A stretch of 36,712 nucleotides of DNA from JBBDNV01 sp040877415 (GCA_040877415.1 JBBDNV010000038.1:1-36712); one strand, 5' to 3'. Counted from the stretch's first letter, positions 8,467-17,451 are shown. The notes: generated by a model not told the origin, from the letters alone. A program made the numbers and translations.

Positions 8467-9735
8467 ATGGAAAAGCTGCAAGTCATCCTGGAAACCATCC
8501 GGAAGTACCACTTCTGGCTGCTTTCGGTCCTGGCGGTCGTCGCCAGTCTGGTCGGCTGGATGAAGGCGCGCGGCACCTTGTCGGACGAATACACAAAGGG
8601 CAAGGCCGCGATCGAGGAAAAGTTCGGGTCGCTCGAGCAGATCCAGATGACCGAGTTTCCTGCCAATGGCACTTGGAAGGACGAGATCGCCAAACTGACC
8701 GATCAAGAGCGCAAAGAGGTCGCCAGCGCGTGGCAGAAGGTGTACGACGAACAGCAGAAGGTGCTCGAGTGGCCGGAGGAAATCCTGGGCCCCGACTTCG
8801 TCAAGTGGATCACCGGCAATAAGCCGGACGCGGTCATACCGCAGAACTGGTGCATGCAGTACCGGGACGACGTCGCCAACGTCGAGTTTCCGAAGCTGCT
8901 GAAAAGGGTCGACGCCGAACTGAAAACCGAGGACGGTAAGCAGGGCGACGCCGCGCCCGAAAAGGACGCCGCCGCCCCGGTCGAGCACGAGTACAAGGTC
9001 ATCTGGGAGCAGGACAACCAGCGGGCGGTGCAGGACGCGCTCGAAATGAAAGACAAAGACGAGGGCGAGCCCAGCACCTTGTCCTTGGAAGAGAAGCTCA
9101 AACGATTGTCCTTGGAAGTGCGTCTCAGGCAGGAAGACTTGTGGGTTTTCCGGGCCCTGCTGGATATCATTCACACCACGAACGAAAGCGCCCGATTCAC
9201 CTCGCACGTCAAGCAGATCAAAAGCCTGACGATCGGCGTCGAGGCGGCCAAGAAATTCCAAGAGGGCCTGGCGCGGGGTAAGATCGACAGTGTGACAAAG
9301 CCCAGCAACGAGACGCCGCAGCAACCGGCCAGGGAGCCGGAGCCGACCGGCGAAGTCGCGCCCGACCAAGGGCGCTACGTCGACGAGGCCGGCACTCCCC
9401 TGGGGAGCGGAGTTGCCGCGACGGAGCAATTCAAGCGATTGCCCGTCTACATGAATCTCGTGATGAACCAGCGTGAGATCAACGGTTTGCTGACCCATTG
9501 CGCGAATTACCCGCTGCCGGTGGAAGTCAAGCAACTGCGGATCAACCCCGAAGATTCCGAGAAGGAGCGCACCCGGAAACCGGCTGAGGCGCAAGGTGGC
9601 GACAAACCTTCACCGACCGCGATCGATCCTTTCGACGTGACGGTCGAAATACACGGCATTATTTACCTCTACAATCCGCCCGATCAGTCCAAATTGGGCC
9701 AACCGGCCGGGGAATCGGCCGCAAGCGGCGGGTAG
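8467..9735 (+). CDS. Single-pass inner-membrane protein, PilO-like by position
   Basis: 422 residues with a short cytoplasmic N-terminus, one transmembrane helix at about 14-33 and a large periplasmic part rich in charged helices (many Lys/Glu runs between about 40 and 300) and a smaller C-terminal alpha/beta region. That topology is what PilN/PilO-type alignment proteins have, and the gene follows the PilM-like gene by only one base, so the two are certainly co-transcribed. I do not recognise a named domain from sequence alone. The start at 8467 sits directly after the upstream stop, with AAGGGG about a dozen bases before; longer upstream reading overlaps the previous gene and is unlikely. 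Function is inferred from context: part of the trans-envelope alignment complex of a pilus or type II secretion-like machine. Confidence 0.7.
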   Translation: MEKLQVILETIRKYHFWLLSVLAVVASLVGWMKARGTLSDEYTKGKAAIEEKFGSLEQIQMTEFPANGTWKDEIAKLTDQERKEVASAWQKVYDEQQKVLEWPEEILGPDFVKWITGNKPDAVIPQNWCMQYRDDVANVEFPKLLKRVDAELKTEDGKQGDAAPEKDAAAPVEHEYKVIWEQDNQRAVQDALEMKDKDEGEPSTLSLEEKLKRLSLEVRLRQEDLWVFRALLDIIHTTNESARFTSHVKQIKSLTIGVEAAKKFQEGLARGKIDSVTKPSNETPQQPAREPEPTGEVAPDQGRYVDEAGTPLGSGVAATEQFKRLPVYMNLVMNQREINGLLTHCANYPLPVEVKQLRINPEDSEKERTRKPAEAQGGDKPSPTAIDPFDVTVEIHGIIYLYNPPDQSKLGQPAGESAASGG

Positions 9736-9787
9736 AAATCTCATGGGCGCTCGGCATCGCCCCCGGAGATAACGAAAGCGGCACGCG

Positions 9788-11416
9788 ATGAAAGTCAAAA
9801 TGAAACTTGATTTGGCGAGCATCAAGGTCTGGATGCTCGAGCACGGCGAGAAGCTGGCGCTGGCGGTCGTGGCGGTCGTAGTCTTGCTGTTTACTTATTC
9901 CGCCATCCGCCGCGAAGCGCTCGATGCCTCCAAGGAGCCCGACAAGCTCCGGGATTTGGCGCGCAGCGTGGGCGACAAGGTACAGGCTTCACGATGGGAT
10001 GCGAAGCGCGAGAGACTGCAGGTGGTCAATTACACCGAGCGGGCCAACAGCAAACTGGTCGATGGATCGGTCTTTGCGCTCGTTCGGCCCTTCAACCCGC
10101 CCCCGACCGATCCTAAAGCCAGGCGTGACGAGCCGGAAGTTCTCGGCGTCGAGGATCTCCGCGCGGGTTCTGGTTACGACGTCTTTTCGCTGAAAGGCGA
10201 CAAGGCGGCCGGAGGCGGAGCGGGAGATGGCCAGGGCGTCAAACTCCATGCCCAGCCCTGGGCGGTCGTCACCGGACTGGTGCCGCTGGAGCGCCAGAAG
10301 CAAGCGTACGCGCAGGCCTTCGGTCGGGCCGTCGGCGCGGACCCGAACCTCGATGTTCCCCAGTACTACGCGCCGCTTTTGGAACGCGCGGAAGTCGACG
10401 AGGCGCAGCCCAATAAAGTCGAATGGAAGCGCGTCCCCTTCGCCGATCAGGTCGAAGAGCAGTGGGCCGGATTCGCCGACGAAATCGCATCCACCAAGTA
10501 CCTTGACAAGCAACTGACCGGCCGCTTGGGCAGCCTGGCCAATACCCAGCAGAAATGGGGAGAAACGGTCTCCCACCCGAAAGTTCCGCTGGAGGGAGAG
10601 GAAAACAAGCAAGCGAACGAACCGGCCGAGCCAGAAGTGCCCGAGTCGAAGGCCGAGCGAGCGAAGGAAATCGAGGCAGGATTTCAGGAGCGCGATCCGA
10701 AGACGGATCGCCAACAACCAGTCGTCAGCCCCCCGCAGACGACCAAGCCGGAGGTGGTCGAGTACCGGTTGCTCAGAGCGTTTGACTATTCGGTCAAGCC
10801 CGGAAAGAAATATCGCTATCGCGTGACCATCGGTTTGAAAAACCCCAACTACAAGCGTCCGCTCCAGTATCTCAAGGATCCCGCAAGCGCCCGCCGCGAA
10901 CAACTTGCCGGCAAGCCGAGCGAAGCGACGAGCGTGGTCACGATTCCGGACGGTCATCGCGTATTGGCCGGCGCGGTCGATGCCGGCACCCGTTATACCG
11001 AACCCAGCGCCACGTTGCTGGTAACGGCCATCGACGGGCAGGAAGGACTCGAGGCGGCGACCGAACTGACCAAGGTGCATCGCGGGGTCCTGGCCAACAC
11101 GGAGCAGAAACCGGTCAAGGTCAGACATCCGATCAGCCGCCAGATCACCGAGTTGACCCTCGGTTTTCAATCCAACATCCTGGTGTTGGACATCTACGGC
11201 GGCAGGGACCTGGGCAAAAGGAAGACTCCTCCCATCGTCACGCCGGGCGAAATCCTCCTGTTGGACGCCGACGGCAACATGACGGTCCGCAGCGAATTGG
11301 ACGATCAGGCACAATACGAAAGCAGCATCGTGCGCGACGAGCCCGAGCCGACGACGAAGCCCAAGCCGCTTTTGGACAACGACAAGCCGAAACGGACTAA
11401 GAAAATAAAGTCGTAG
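9788..11416 (+). CDS. Single-pass membrane protein in the pilus-type operon, PilP-like by position
   Basis: 542 residues with a transmembrane helix at about 22-40 (KLALAVVAVVVLLFTYSAI) and a long extracytoplasmic part. The middle contains a Pro/Glu/Lys-rich linker, and residues about 325-520 form a beta-rich domain beginning VVEYRLLRAFDYSVKPGKKYRYRV. The C-terminus is Lys/Pro rich. In pilMNOPQ operons the gene before the secretin is the pilotin-like lipoprotein pilP, which links PilN/O to the secretin; this protein has the same position but is larger and anchored by a helix instead of a lipid, so the equivalence is a guess. It lies 52 bp after the preceding gene. The start ATG at 9788 has no close ribosome binding site; an in-frame ATG at 9800 is an alternative. 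Confidence 0.65.
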   Translation: MKVKMKLDLASIKVWMLEHGEKLALAVVAVVVLLFTYSAIRREALDASKEPDKLRDLARSVGDKVQASRWDAKRERLQVVNYTERANSKLVDGSVFALVRPFNPPPTDPKARRDEPEVLGVEDLRAGSGYDVFSLKGDKAAGGGAGDGQGVKLHAQPWAVVTGLVPLERQKQAYAQAFGRAVGADPNLDVPQYYAPLLERAEVDEAQPNKVEWKRVPFADQVEEQWAGFADEIASTKYLDKQLTGRLGSLANTQQKWGETVSHPKVPLEGEENKQANEPAEPEVPESKAERAKEIEAGFQERDPKTDRQQPVVSPPQTTKPEVVEYRLLRAFDYSVKPGKKYRYRVTIGLKNPNYKRPLQYLKDPASARREQLAGKPSEATSVVTIPDGHRVLAGAVDAGTRYTEPSATLLVTAIDGQEGLEAATELTKVHRGVLANTEQKPVKVRHPISRQITELTLGFQSNILVLDIYGGRDLGKRKTPPIVTPGEILLLDADGNMTVRSELDDQAQYESSIVRDEPEPTTKPKPLLDNDKPKRTKKIKS

Positions 11417-11584
11417 TCGAATCCAATCGCCCTTGGGCGAGCCGGCGCTCATTTCCCCCGGGCCTGATCGCAGCGGTTCAGCTAGCTCTTCGGGCGGCGC
11501 TCGTGGTGCCAGCATGCGGCGTCGCCGCAGGGCCGCGTGGCCGTCCCTCCTAGTCGCGGTGAAAGCGAAATCTGCCAAGTGGCC

Positions 11585-11613
11585 TTGACCCAAAGAGCGC
11601 GCGTCGATATCTA
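11585..11613 (+). promoter_or_regulatory. Weak promoter candidate before the secretin gene
   Basis: TTGACC (11585-11590), 17 bp, then TATCTA (11608-11613). The -35 is good and the -10 poor. It would allow separate transcription of the secretin gene with a leader of about 235 nt. Low confidence. Confidence 0.3.
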
Positions 11614-11842
11614 TCCCCCCGCTCATCTTTAACCAATTCTGGCAGCAATCGAGAAAAGCGCCCGAACACGGCGATTTCCGCGCCCCCCCCGCTCTGCGTG
11701 TCGTGCGCAAGTCACGTGAAGCGGGCTGATCGGCTCAAGCAGATGGACGGCGATCCAACCTCGAGGCAGGGCACGCGCACGGTTTGGCCGAAGCGCGAGG
11801 AAGGATGGCCCGAGAACGGGCACGAGTGTGCCTCGAGTCTCG

Positions 11843-11850
11843 AAAGGAGA
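11843..11850 (+). promoter_or_regulatory. Ribosome binding site that fixes a TTG start for the secretin
   Basis: AAAGGAGA at 11843-11850 stands six bases before TTG at 11857. The peptide from that TTG is a textbook signal sequence. The upstream in-frame ATGs have no comparable site, so this motif decides the start. Confidence 0.7.
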
Positions 11851-11856
11851 ATCGTT

Positions 11857-14800
11857 TTGATCACGTCGAAATCGCTTTTGCGTTTCGTCGCCCTCACCTT
11901 GGTCGCGTTCGCGCCGACTGCGGTGATTGCGGCGGTGCGCCACGACGTGTTCTTGATGGTGGCCAGCGAATCCGTGGGGCAAACGAACAAGTCGCCCGCC
12001 GTCGCGCGCCGCGAAGTCAAGAGTTTGATGGCCCGCGCGCGACAGGCGATCAAGCAGGGCGATCTGGAAACCGCCGAGTCGCTCATCGTCAGTGCGGAGA
12101 AACTTAACGTGCCGTTTGGCGCGCTGCATTTCGGCGATACGCCCCGCAAGCTGCGCGCCGACTTGAAAGCCGCCCAGCGAGGGGGGAACAAGAAAGGCCC
12201 CGAGCGGCCGAGCCAGAAATTCACCCCCGCGATGCCGCCCGCGATGCCGCCCGCGATGCCCTCCGAGCGCGGCGCGGCCAAGGAACCGCAGCCGGCCGCC
12301 GCCCCGCGCGTTCCCACCGAGATTCTCGATCCGCGGGATGAGCCGCCGCTCTTGTTGCCCAAAAGCGAGGGCCGTATCGAGCCGTTGCTGGCGCCGCTTG
12401 GGGCGTTGAAAACGCCCGAACAGGAATTGCACGACGAAGTGCGCCTGCCGGCGCCGGCTCGGAAAAATCCCGTCATGCCGGCTCAGGAACCTCGCGACCG
12501 ATCAGCTCAGGAGCCTCCGCTTGCGCCGAACAGTCAATCCGACTTGCGCCGCCAGAGTGATTTTCACCTGCTTTCAGCCCGCAGGGCGCTAGCGGTCGGA
12601 GACGTGCACCGGGCGACCAGCTCGTTGGAAGCGGCCAGAAAACTGGGCGTGCGTTACGGCTTTCACGACGACGCTCCGGATAAGGTCGAGGCGGCGATCC
12701 GCAACTATCGCCAGGTGACCGAGGCGACCGCCGGACGCCAGGACGAGGCGGCGCGGCGCCAATTGGCCAACCTGCTGATGGATCAGGCCCAGCAGCTCAT
12801 TCGATGGAAAGACTACGATGAGGCCGACCGCCTGGTGCGGCACGCCCAGGCACTTCGCGTCAACTACGGACCGTTCGACGCCAAGCCCGAGGCGCTTGCC
12901 GAACGAATTGCCGCCGCCCGGGGGCAGTCGGCCGGAACGAACAGAATCCCGGCGGCGGACCACCGGCCCGTTGCCGCAGGCCCTGTCAAGGCAGGAGGGC
13001 CGCAACGGGCCCTGATCAATCCCGGCGCGTCGCGCGGAAAACATCCGGTCGGGCAAGCCGTCTTCGACCCGAAGCGCGACACAACGCGCAACCGGCCGGC
13101 CGGCGCGCTCGAAGACGAACCGCCCGCGGATGCCGAAGGTGCCGCTCCCGCGGCGCCCCTCGGGCGCCTCCCGCAATCCGACGGCGAGGCGCAACCGATA
13201 GGGGAAAACGTTTCCGATGCGATGCGGTTGTTTATGATCGGCGAGCAGGCGTTGAAAGAACAGGACAGGGAGCGCGCGATTGAGCACTTCCGGCAGGCGT
13301 ACCAGCTTCGCGAGCAGTTGGATCCGGCCACGGCCCAGCGCTTGCAGGATCACCTGCAACTGCTGTCGACTCCTCCGGCCGCGCCGCGCGGCGCTAAACC
13401 GGGGCTGCTCGATGGCGCAGCCGCCGAGCAGGCGCTTCTGGTCAAGCAGCTTTCCAACGACCTGGCCAAGACGTTACTGGCGGCCGACAAGGTGCGCGAG
13501 AAAGATCCCAAGCGGGCCATGGAATTGCTCAACGAAGCCCGCGCCGCCGTGGAGTCCTCGGGCATCGATACCGAAGTGCGAGGTCCGCTGCTCCGCCGGG
13601 TCGACCGCAAGATCTTCGAGCTGGACAAATACATCATCGAAAACCGGGCTCAACTCGAGCTGGACCAGACCAACCGGGAGATTCTCCAGGAAGTCGATCG
13701 CCGCCAACAGTTGAAGCTCGAAATCGACGACAAGCTGGCCGAGCTGGTCGACGACTTCAACAAGTTGATGGAGCAGGAGCGTTTTGCCGAGGCCGAAGTG
13801 CTGGCCAAGCGGGCCCGCGAGCTGGCCCCCGATAACCCCGTGGTCAAACAGCTCATCTGGCAGAGCAAGTTCGTCAACCGCACGCAGCGCAACCAGGCGA
13901 TCGGCGACGAGAAGGAAAGCGGATTCTGGAAGGCCTTGGAGAACGTCGACGAGTCGGCGATCGGGTTTGACGACAACGAACCGTATCGTTTCGCCGACGC
14001 CAAGACGTGGGAAGAGTTGACGAAGACCCGCTCGAAACGGGACGCCGAAAACATCAAGCGCCGCAACGAGCGCGAGCTCGAGATCGAGCAAAGGCTGAAG
14101 ACGCCTGTATCGCTCAAATTCCGCGAGCGGCCGCTTTCCGAGGTGCTTGAGCACCTGGCCAAACTGGCCGCGGTCAATTTGCACCTGGATCCCCAAGGCC
14201 TGGAAGAGGAAGGCGTTTCCAGCGACACCCCGGTGACGATCGATCTGACCCAGGATATCTCGCTCAAGAGCGCGCTGAACCTGATTCTCGAGCCGTTGCA
14301 CTTAAGCTACGTCATCAAGGACGAAGTGCTCAAGATAACCAGCGAACAATTGCGCGACGGCGATGTGAAAACGGAAACCTACAACGTGGCCGACCTGGTG
14401 ATCCCGATTCCCAACTTCGGCCCGAACGGCCGCACGGGAATGCCCGGCGCGATTGCCGAGGCATACAACATGACCGGCACCGGCGTGGGCTTGAGCCCGG
14501 GCTCGGCCTTTGTGGCCAGCCAAGACGGCACGCCCGCCACCGGCATGATCGATCCCGCCGTGCTGGCCCGGATTAACCAGCTCATGCCGGGCGATACCGG
14601 GCCCATGGCTTCGGGACTCAACCAGCCGCAAAACTTCGGGCCCGGCGGGCTCGGCGGCGGCACTCAAGCCGACTTCGACTCGCTGATCGAATTGATCACT
14701 ACCACGGTCAAACCGCAGACCTGGGACGAGGTGGGCGGACCGGGGTCGATCTCGCCGTTCCAGAATAATCTGAGTCTCGTGATCAGCCAAACCGAGGACG

Positions 14801-15843
14801 TACACGAGGAAATCAGGGATTTGCTCGAACAGTTGCGGCGCAACCAGGATTTGCAAGTCACGATCGAAGTTCGCTTCATTACGCTTAGCGACACGTTCTT
14901 CGAGCGGATCGGCGTCGACTTCGACTTTAACGTCGTCAACACCAGCGCCACGATCGATCCCCGCGCTCCGGATCCCAAGAACAAGCGCGAAATCGTGGGC
15001 TTGAACCCGCCTGGGCCCGGGGCCGCGGGGTTCCCCAATTTTACGGGCGACCTGAGCATCCCCTTCCGCCAGGAAAGCTTCGACCTGGCGATACCCCAAT
15101 TCGGCACGCCCGTGCCGGTGGCGAATTTCGGATTCGCGATTCTGAGCGACCTGGAAGCGTTCTTGCTGGTGCAAGCGGCCCAGGGCGATCGCCGCAGCAA
15201 CGTGCTGCAGGCGCCGAAGGTCACGCTGTTCAACGGCCAGTTGGCCTCGGTCTTCGACCAGACGCAAATGCCGTTCGTGATCAGCGTGATTCCGGTGGTG
15301 GGCGATTTTGCCGCCGCCTATCAGCCGGTGATCACGGTCCTTTCCGAAGGCACCGCGTTGACCGTCCAGGCCATCATCTCGCACGACCGGCGCTTCGTGC
15401 GGCTGACCGTCTTGCCGCTGTTCAGCCAGGTCGGCGACGTGCACGAGTTCACGTTCTCCGGCTCCTCGTCGTCGACGGCGGCCACCAGCGACAGTGAAAG
15501 CTCGGGCGGCACCGGGGGCGATTCGACGGCCAGCACCGATGATTCCGAGACGACCACCGACGGCGTGACCGTCCAGTTGCCGAACTTCTCCTTCGTGTCC
15601 GTCACGACCACCGTCAGCGTGCCGGACGGCGGAACCGTGCTGTTGGGCGGCATCAAGCGCTTGAGCGAGGGCCGCAACGAATTCGGCGTGCCGCTGTTGA
15701 GCAAGCTGCCGTACCTCAACCGGCTGTTCAAAAACGTCGGCATCGGCCGCGAAACGCAGAGCCTGATGATGATGGTCACGCCGCGCATCATCATCCAGGA
15801 AGAAGAAGAGGAACGGTTGGGGATTCAACTGCCGCCGCCGTGA
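11857..15843 (+). CDS. Giant secretin (GspD/PilQ family) with TPR-like N-terminus
   Basis: About 1328 residues, twice a usual PilQ or GspD. The TTG start gives a signal peptide (hydrophobic core SLLRFVALTLVAFAPTAVIA, cleavage near residue 25). Three related helical repeats occur at about 57-108, 238-285 and 306-350, each ending in a Tyr/Phe-Gly turn, and a fourth TPR-like unit at about 455-500. Coiled, charged helices follow (about 560-740). An STN/secretin N0-type domain starts near 750 (TPVSLKFRERPLSEVLEHLAKL). The secretin barrel occupies roughly 1000-1315 and ends with the family signature VPDGGTVLLGG and GVPLLSKLPYLNRLFK. A Ser/Thr/Asp-rich insertion lies at about 1202-1237. Secretins form the outer-membrane gate for pili or type II substrates. 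Adjacent PilM/N/O-like genes support a pilus or secretion role. Confidence 0.88.
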   Translation: MITSKSLLRFVALTLVAFAPTAVIAAVRHDVFLMVASESVGQTNKSPAVARREVKSLMARARQAIKQGDLETAESLIVSAEKLNVPFGALHFGDTPRKLRADLKAAQRGGNKKGPERPSQKFTPAMPPAMPPAMPSERGAAKEPQPAAAPRVPTEILDPRDEPPLLLPKSEGRIEPLLAPLGALKTPEQELHDEVRLPAPARKNPVMPAQEPRDRSAQEPPLAPNSQSDLRRQSDFHLLSARRALAVGDVHRATSSLEAARKLGVRYGFHDDAPDKVEAAIRNYRQVTEATAGRQDEAARRQLANLLMDQAQQLIRWKDYDEADRLVRHAQALRVNYGPFDAKPEALAERIAAARGQSAGTNRIPAADHRPVAAGPVKAGGPQRALINPGASRGKHPVGQAVFDPKRDTTRNRPAGALEDEPPADAEGAAPAAPLGRLPQSDGEAQPIGENVSDAMRLFMIGEQALKEQDRERAIEHFRQAYQLREQLDPATAQRLQDHLQLLSTPPAAPRGAKPGLLDGAAAEQALLVKQLSNDLAKTLLAADKVREKDPKRAMELLNEARAAVESSGIDTEVRGPLLRRVDRKIFELDKYIIENRAQLELDQTNREILQEVDRRQQLKLEIDDKLAELVDDFNKLMEQERFAEAEVLAKRARELAPDNPVVKQLIWQSKFVNRTQRNQAIGDEKESGFWKALENVDESAIGFDDNEPYRFADAKTWEELTKTRSKRDAENIKRRNERELEIEQRLKTPVSLKFRERPLSEVLEHLAKLAAVNLHLDPQGLEEEGVSSDTPVTIDLTQDISLKSALNLILEPLHLSYVIKDEVLKITSEQLRDGDVKTETYNVADLVIPIPNFGPNGRTGMPGAIAEAYNMTGTGVGLSPGSAFVASQDGTPATGMIDPAVLARINQLMPGDTGPMASGLNQPQNFGPGGLGGGTQADFDSLIELITTTVKPQTWDEVGGPGSISPFQNNLSLVISQTEDVHEEIRDLLEQLRRNQDLQVTIEVRFITLSDTFFERIGVDFDFNVVNTSATIDPRAPDPKNKREIVGLNPPGPGAAGFPNFTGDLSIPFRQESFDLAIPQFGTPVPVANFGFAILSDLEAFLLVQAAQGDRRSNVLQAPKVTLFNGQLASVFDQTQMPFVISVIPVVGDFAAAYQPVITVLSEGTALTVQAIISHDRRFVRLTVLPLFSQVGDVHEFTFSGSSSSTAATSDSESSGGTGGDSTASTDDSETTTDGVTVQLPNFSFVSVTTTVSVPDGGTVLLGGIKRLSEGRNEFGVPLLSKLPYLNRLFKNVGIGRETQSLMMMVTPRIIIQEEEEERLGIQLPPP
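12226..12261 (+). repeat. Three 12-bp tandem repeats coding Pro-Ala-Met-Pro
   Basis: The unit CCCGCGATGCCG occurs three times in a row (last base differs), giving the peptide PAMPPAMPPAMP in the linker after the first TPR-like repeat of the secretin. Being in frame, copy number changes would only alter linker length. Confidence 0.8.
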
Positions 15844-15997
15844 GTCGACGCGCGCGGTGCCACTGCTCGCTTCTCAAGCAGCGCGTGGACGGCAACGGGG
15901 GCCAAGCCGCGAGTGACACCTCGTCGCCACCCCTCAACATCACCGCGACGCAACGCTAAAATGGCCTGCGCGAGAGTTGTTGAGAAAGGAGCGACCA

Positions 15998-16384
15998 ATG
16001 AGCGGAAACATCTGGATCGCGAGCGGGGCCGTTTTGGCTTCGGCCGCCGTCGCCGCCGGCGCCGTGGGAACCCACGTTCTTAAGGAATCGCTGAAACTCG
16101 ACGAAGCCGCCTTGCAAACCTATGAAGTCGCCGTGCGCTACCAGATGTACCACGCGCTGGGTCTGGTCGTGGTGGGCCTGCTGGTTGCGCGCGGAACCAC
16201 GTGGCTGGTGCCGGCGGCCGGCGTCGCGTTCGGCCTGGGAATCGTGCTGTTTTCCGGCGGCCTTTACGCCTGGCTGGCGACCGGCATGAAGCCGTTCGTC
16301 GCCGTCGTGCCGATCGGCGGAGCCGCCTGGATCATCGGCTGGCTGGCGTTGGCGGCCGGCGCGCTGGCTTCGCGATCCCCATAG
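15998..16384 (+). CDS. DUF423 family small membrane protein
   Basis: 128 residues, almost all hydrophobic, with four predicted membrane helices (about 4-24, 48-66, 70-90, 98-120). The N-terminal pattern (SGAVLASAAVAAGAVGTHVLKESL followed by ATYEVAVRYQMYHALGL-like text, here LQTYEVAVRYQMYHALGL) is that of the DUF423/YgdD family, whose GAFGAH-L and Y-x-Y-H-x-L positions are recognisable. The molecular role of the family is not established. Start chosen at 15998 because AAAGGAG lies about seven bases upstream; the frame extends only seven codons further. It stands alone, 154 bp after the secretin gene and convergent with the sigma factor gene. Confidence 0.85.
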   Translation: MSGNIWIASGAVLASAAVAAGAVGTHVLKESLKLDEAALQTYEVAVRYQMYHALGLVVVGLLVARGTTWLVPAAGVAFGLGIVLFSGGLYAWLATGMKPFVAVVPIGGAAWIIGWLALAAGALASRSP

Positions 16385-16434
16385 CGGCCGTGCCGCCCGT
16401 ACCGCCCGACATCCCGCAGTCGCCCCGCGAGATG

Positions 16435-17022
16435 TCAGACGGCGACGAACTCTTCCAGCTCCTTGGCCAACCTCTTGCGCGCGACGTGCAGGCGCCGCTT
16501 GATCGTTCCGACGGGGGAGCGGAATCCCTCGCTCATTTCGAGCAGACTTCGCCCCTCGACGTAGAACGCGACCAGCGTGTCTCGATCGAGCGTGCCCAGC
16601 CGTCCGAGGCCGGCGCGGACCTGCGACCGGCGCTCGCGGGCCAGCGAGAGACTAAGCGGCGTTTCGACTTCGACGCAGGTGGCGGCCATCGCTTCCGGAT
16701 CGGTGGCAATGGCGGACCGCTTGCGCACGGCCCGGTTGATGGCCATCCGGTTCGTCACGGACCGCAGCCAGGCACCGAACGCCTCGGGTTCGCGGAGCTG
16801 CGCGATCTTCTGCATGGCGCGCACCAGGACTTCCTGGCAGACTTCCTGGGCTTCGGCGTGGTTGCCCAATCGCCGCAGGGCGGTGGCGTAGACCGCGCGC
16901 TCGTAGCGCCGGGCCAATTCACCGAACGCGGTGCGATCGCCTCTCTGCGCGGCAAGCACGAGGCTGGTTTCAGTCCGCTCGTTCAGGTAGGTTTCAGTTG
17001 GTTCGATGATTTGCGATTCCAT
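16435..17022 (-). CDS. ECF-type RNA polymerase sigma factor
   Basis: 195 residues. Sigma region 2 is at about 25-95 (FGELARRYERAVYATALRRLGNHAEAQEVCQEVLVRAMQ pattern, with the DNA-melting and core-binding helices) and region 4 at about 135-190 (LDRDTLVAFYVEGRSLLEMSEGF then GTIKRRLHVARKRL), joined without region 3, as in extracytoplasmic-function sigma factors. It would redirect RNA polymerase to a small regulon. The start at 17022 is supported by GGAGAG seven bases upstream; an in-frame ATG at 17094 lacks a site. No anti-sigma factor with a membrane segment is recognisable next to it, which is unusual, so control may be by another route. The small minus-strand candidate gene upstream (17167-17451) reads in the same direction. 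Confidence 0.9.
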   Translation of the reverse strand: MESQIIEPTETYLNERTETSLVLAAQRGDRTAFGELARRYERAVYATALRRLGNHAEAQEVCQEVLVRAMQKIAQLREPEAFGAWLRSVTNRMAINRAVRKRSAIATDPEAMAATCVEVETPLSLSLARERRSQVRAGLGRLGTLDRDTLVAFYVEGRSLLEMSEGFRSPVGTIKRRLHVARKRLAKELEEFVAV

Positions 17023-17166
17023 GACTCTCTCCGGAAAATCGGCGTCACGCGGCGCCGCAAGTTGCTTGGGACGGCATGGCTCGAGGTGCGCCAAGACAAC
17101 GGGCGCGTCCTCGGCCGGCGTTACGGGTTCGTCGTTGAATCTGAGTGCGAAACGACGCTTCGCTTC

Positions 17167-17451
17167 TCAGGTCACGACGACGACGGGCGACATCTGTCGC
17201 ACCGTCAGCCGCGCGGGCCCCGTAATGGCCAAGCACGTCCACTTGGCCTTCAGGGCCGGGGCAGCCACGGCCGCGGCTGACCCCATGCGCTTAAGCGCGC
17301 GGGTCAATCCGCGAGCACGTTTGGCCGCGTGCCGCGATTCCAGATGCTGCGCAGCGGGAGCGCACGAATCGTTCCGAAACGACACGACGCGGTCTTGGCC
17401 AAAGCCAATGACGTTGCGATTCGCGACGACGGAATTGACGTACGTACGCAT
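17167..17451 (-). CDS. Possible small basic protein upstream of the ECF sigma gene
   Basis: A 94-codon frame starting at the ATG at 17449-17451, with AGGGAG about six bases before the start. The peptide begins MRTYVNSVVANRNVIGFGQ, is rich in Arg/Lys and Ala, and ends in a run of valines. I recognise no family. It lies 144 bp upstream of the sigma gene on the same strand, so it could be its partner, but in GC-rich DNA frames of this length arise by chance. The main support is the ribosome binding site and the non-repetitive N-terminus. Low to moderate confidence. Confidence 0.35.
   Translation of the reverse strand: MRTYVNSVVANRNVIGFGQDRVVSFRNDSCAPAAQHLESRHAAKRARGLTRALKRMGSAAAVAAPALKAKWTCLAITGPARLTVRQMSPVVVVT

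Larger units (their letters stand above)
11417..11856. other. Intergenic leader upstream of the secretin gene
   Basis: About 440 bp. The secretin frame stays open upstream to 11698, but the added residues look unlike a secretory N-terminus and the good ribosome binding site is further on, so I treat it as leader. A short perfect palindrome (TCGCCC/GGGCGA, around 11427-11440) has too small a loop to be a strong terminator. A weak promoter candidate is listed separately. Confidence 0.5.

Noticed and set aside
9989..11710. Long open frame on the minus strand (573 codons) opposite the third pilus-operon gene
   Set aside because: Antisense frame in GC-rich DNA; no ribosome binding site, unlikely composition and complete overlap with a gene that has a clear membrane segment and operon context.
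14302..15828. Long minus-strand frame (508 codons) opposite the secretin C-terminal domain
   Set aside because: The plus strand encodes an unmistakable secretin core; the antisense peptide is rich in His, Arg and Gln as expected of a shadow frame.
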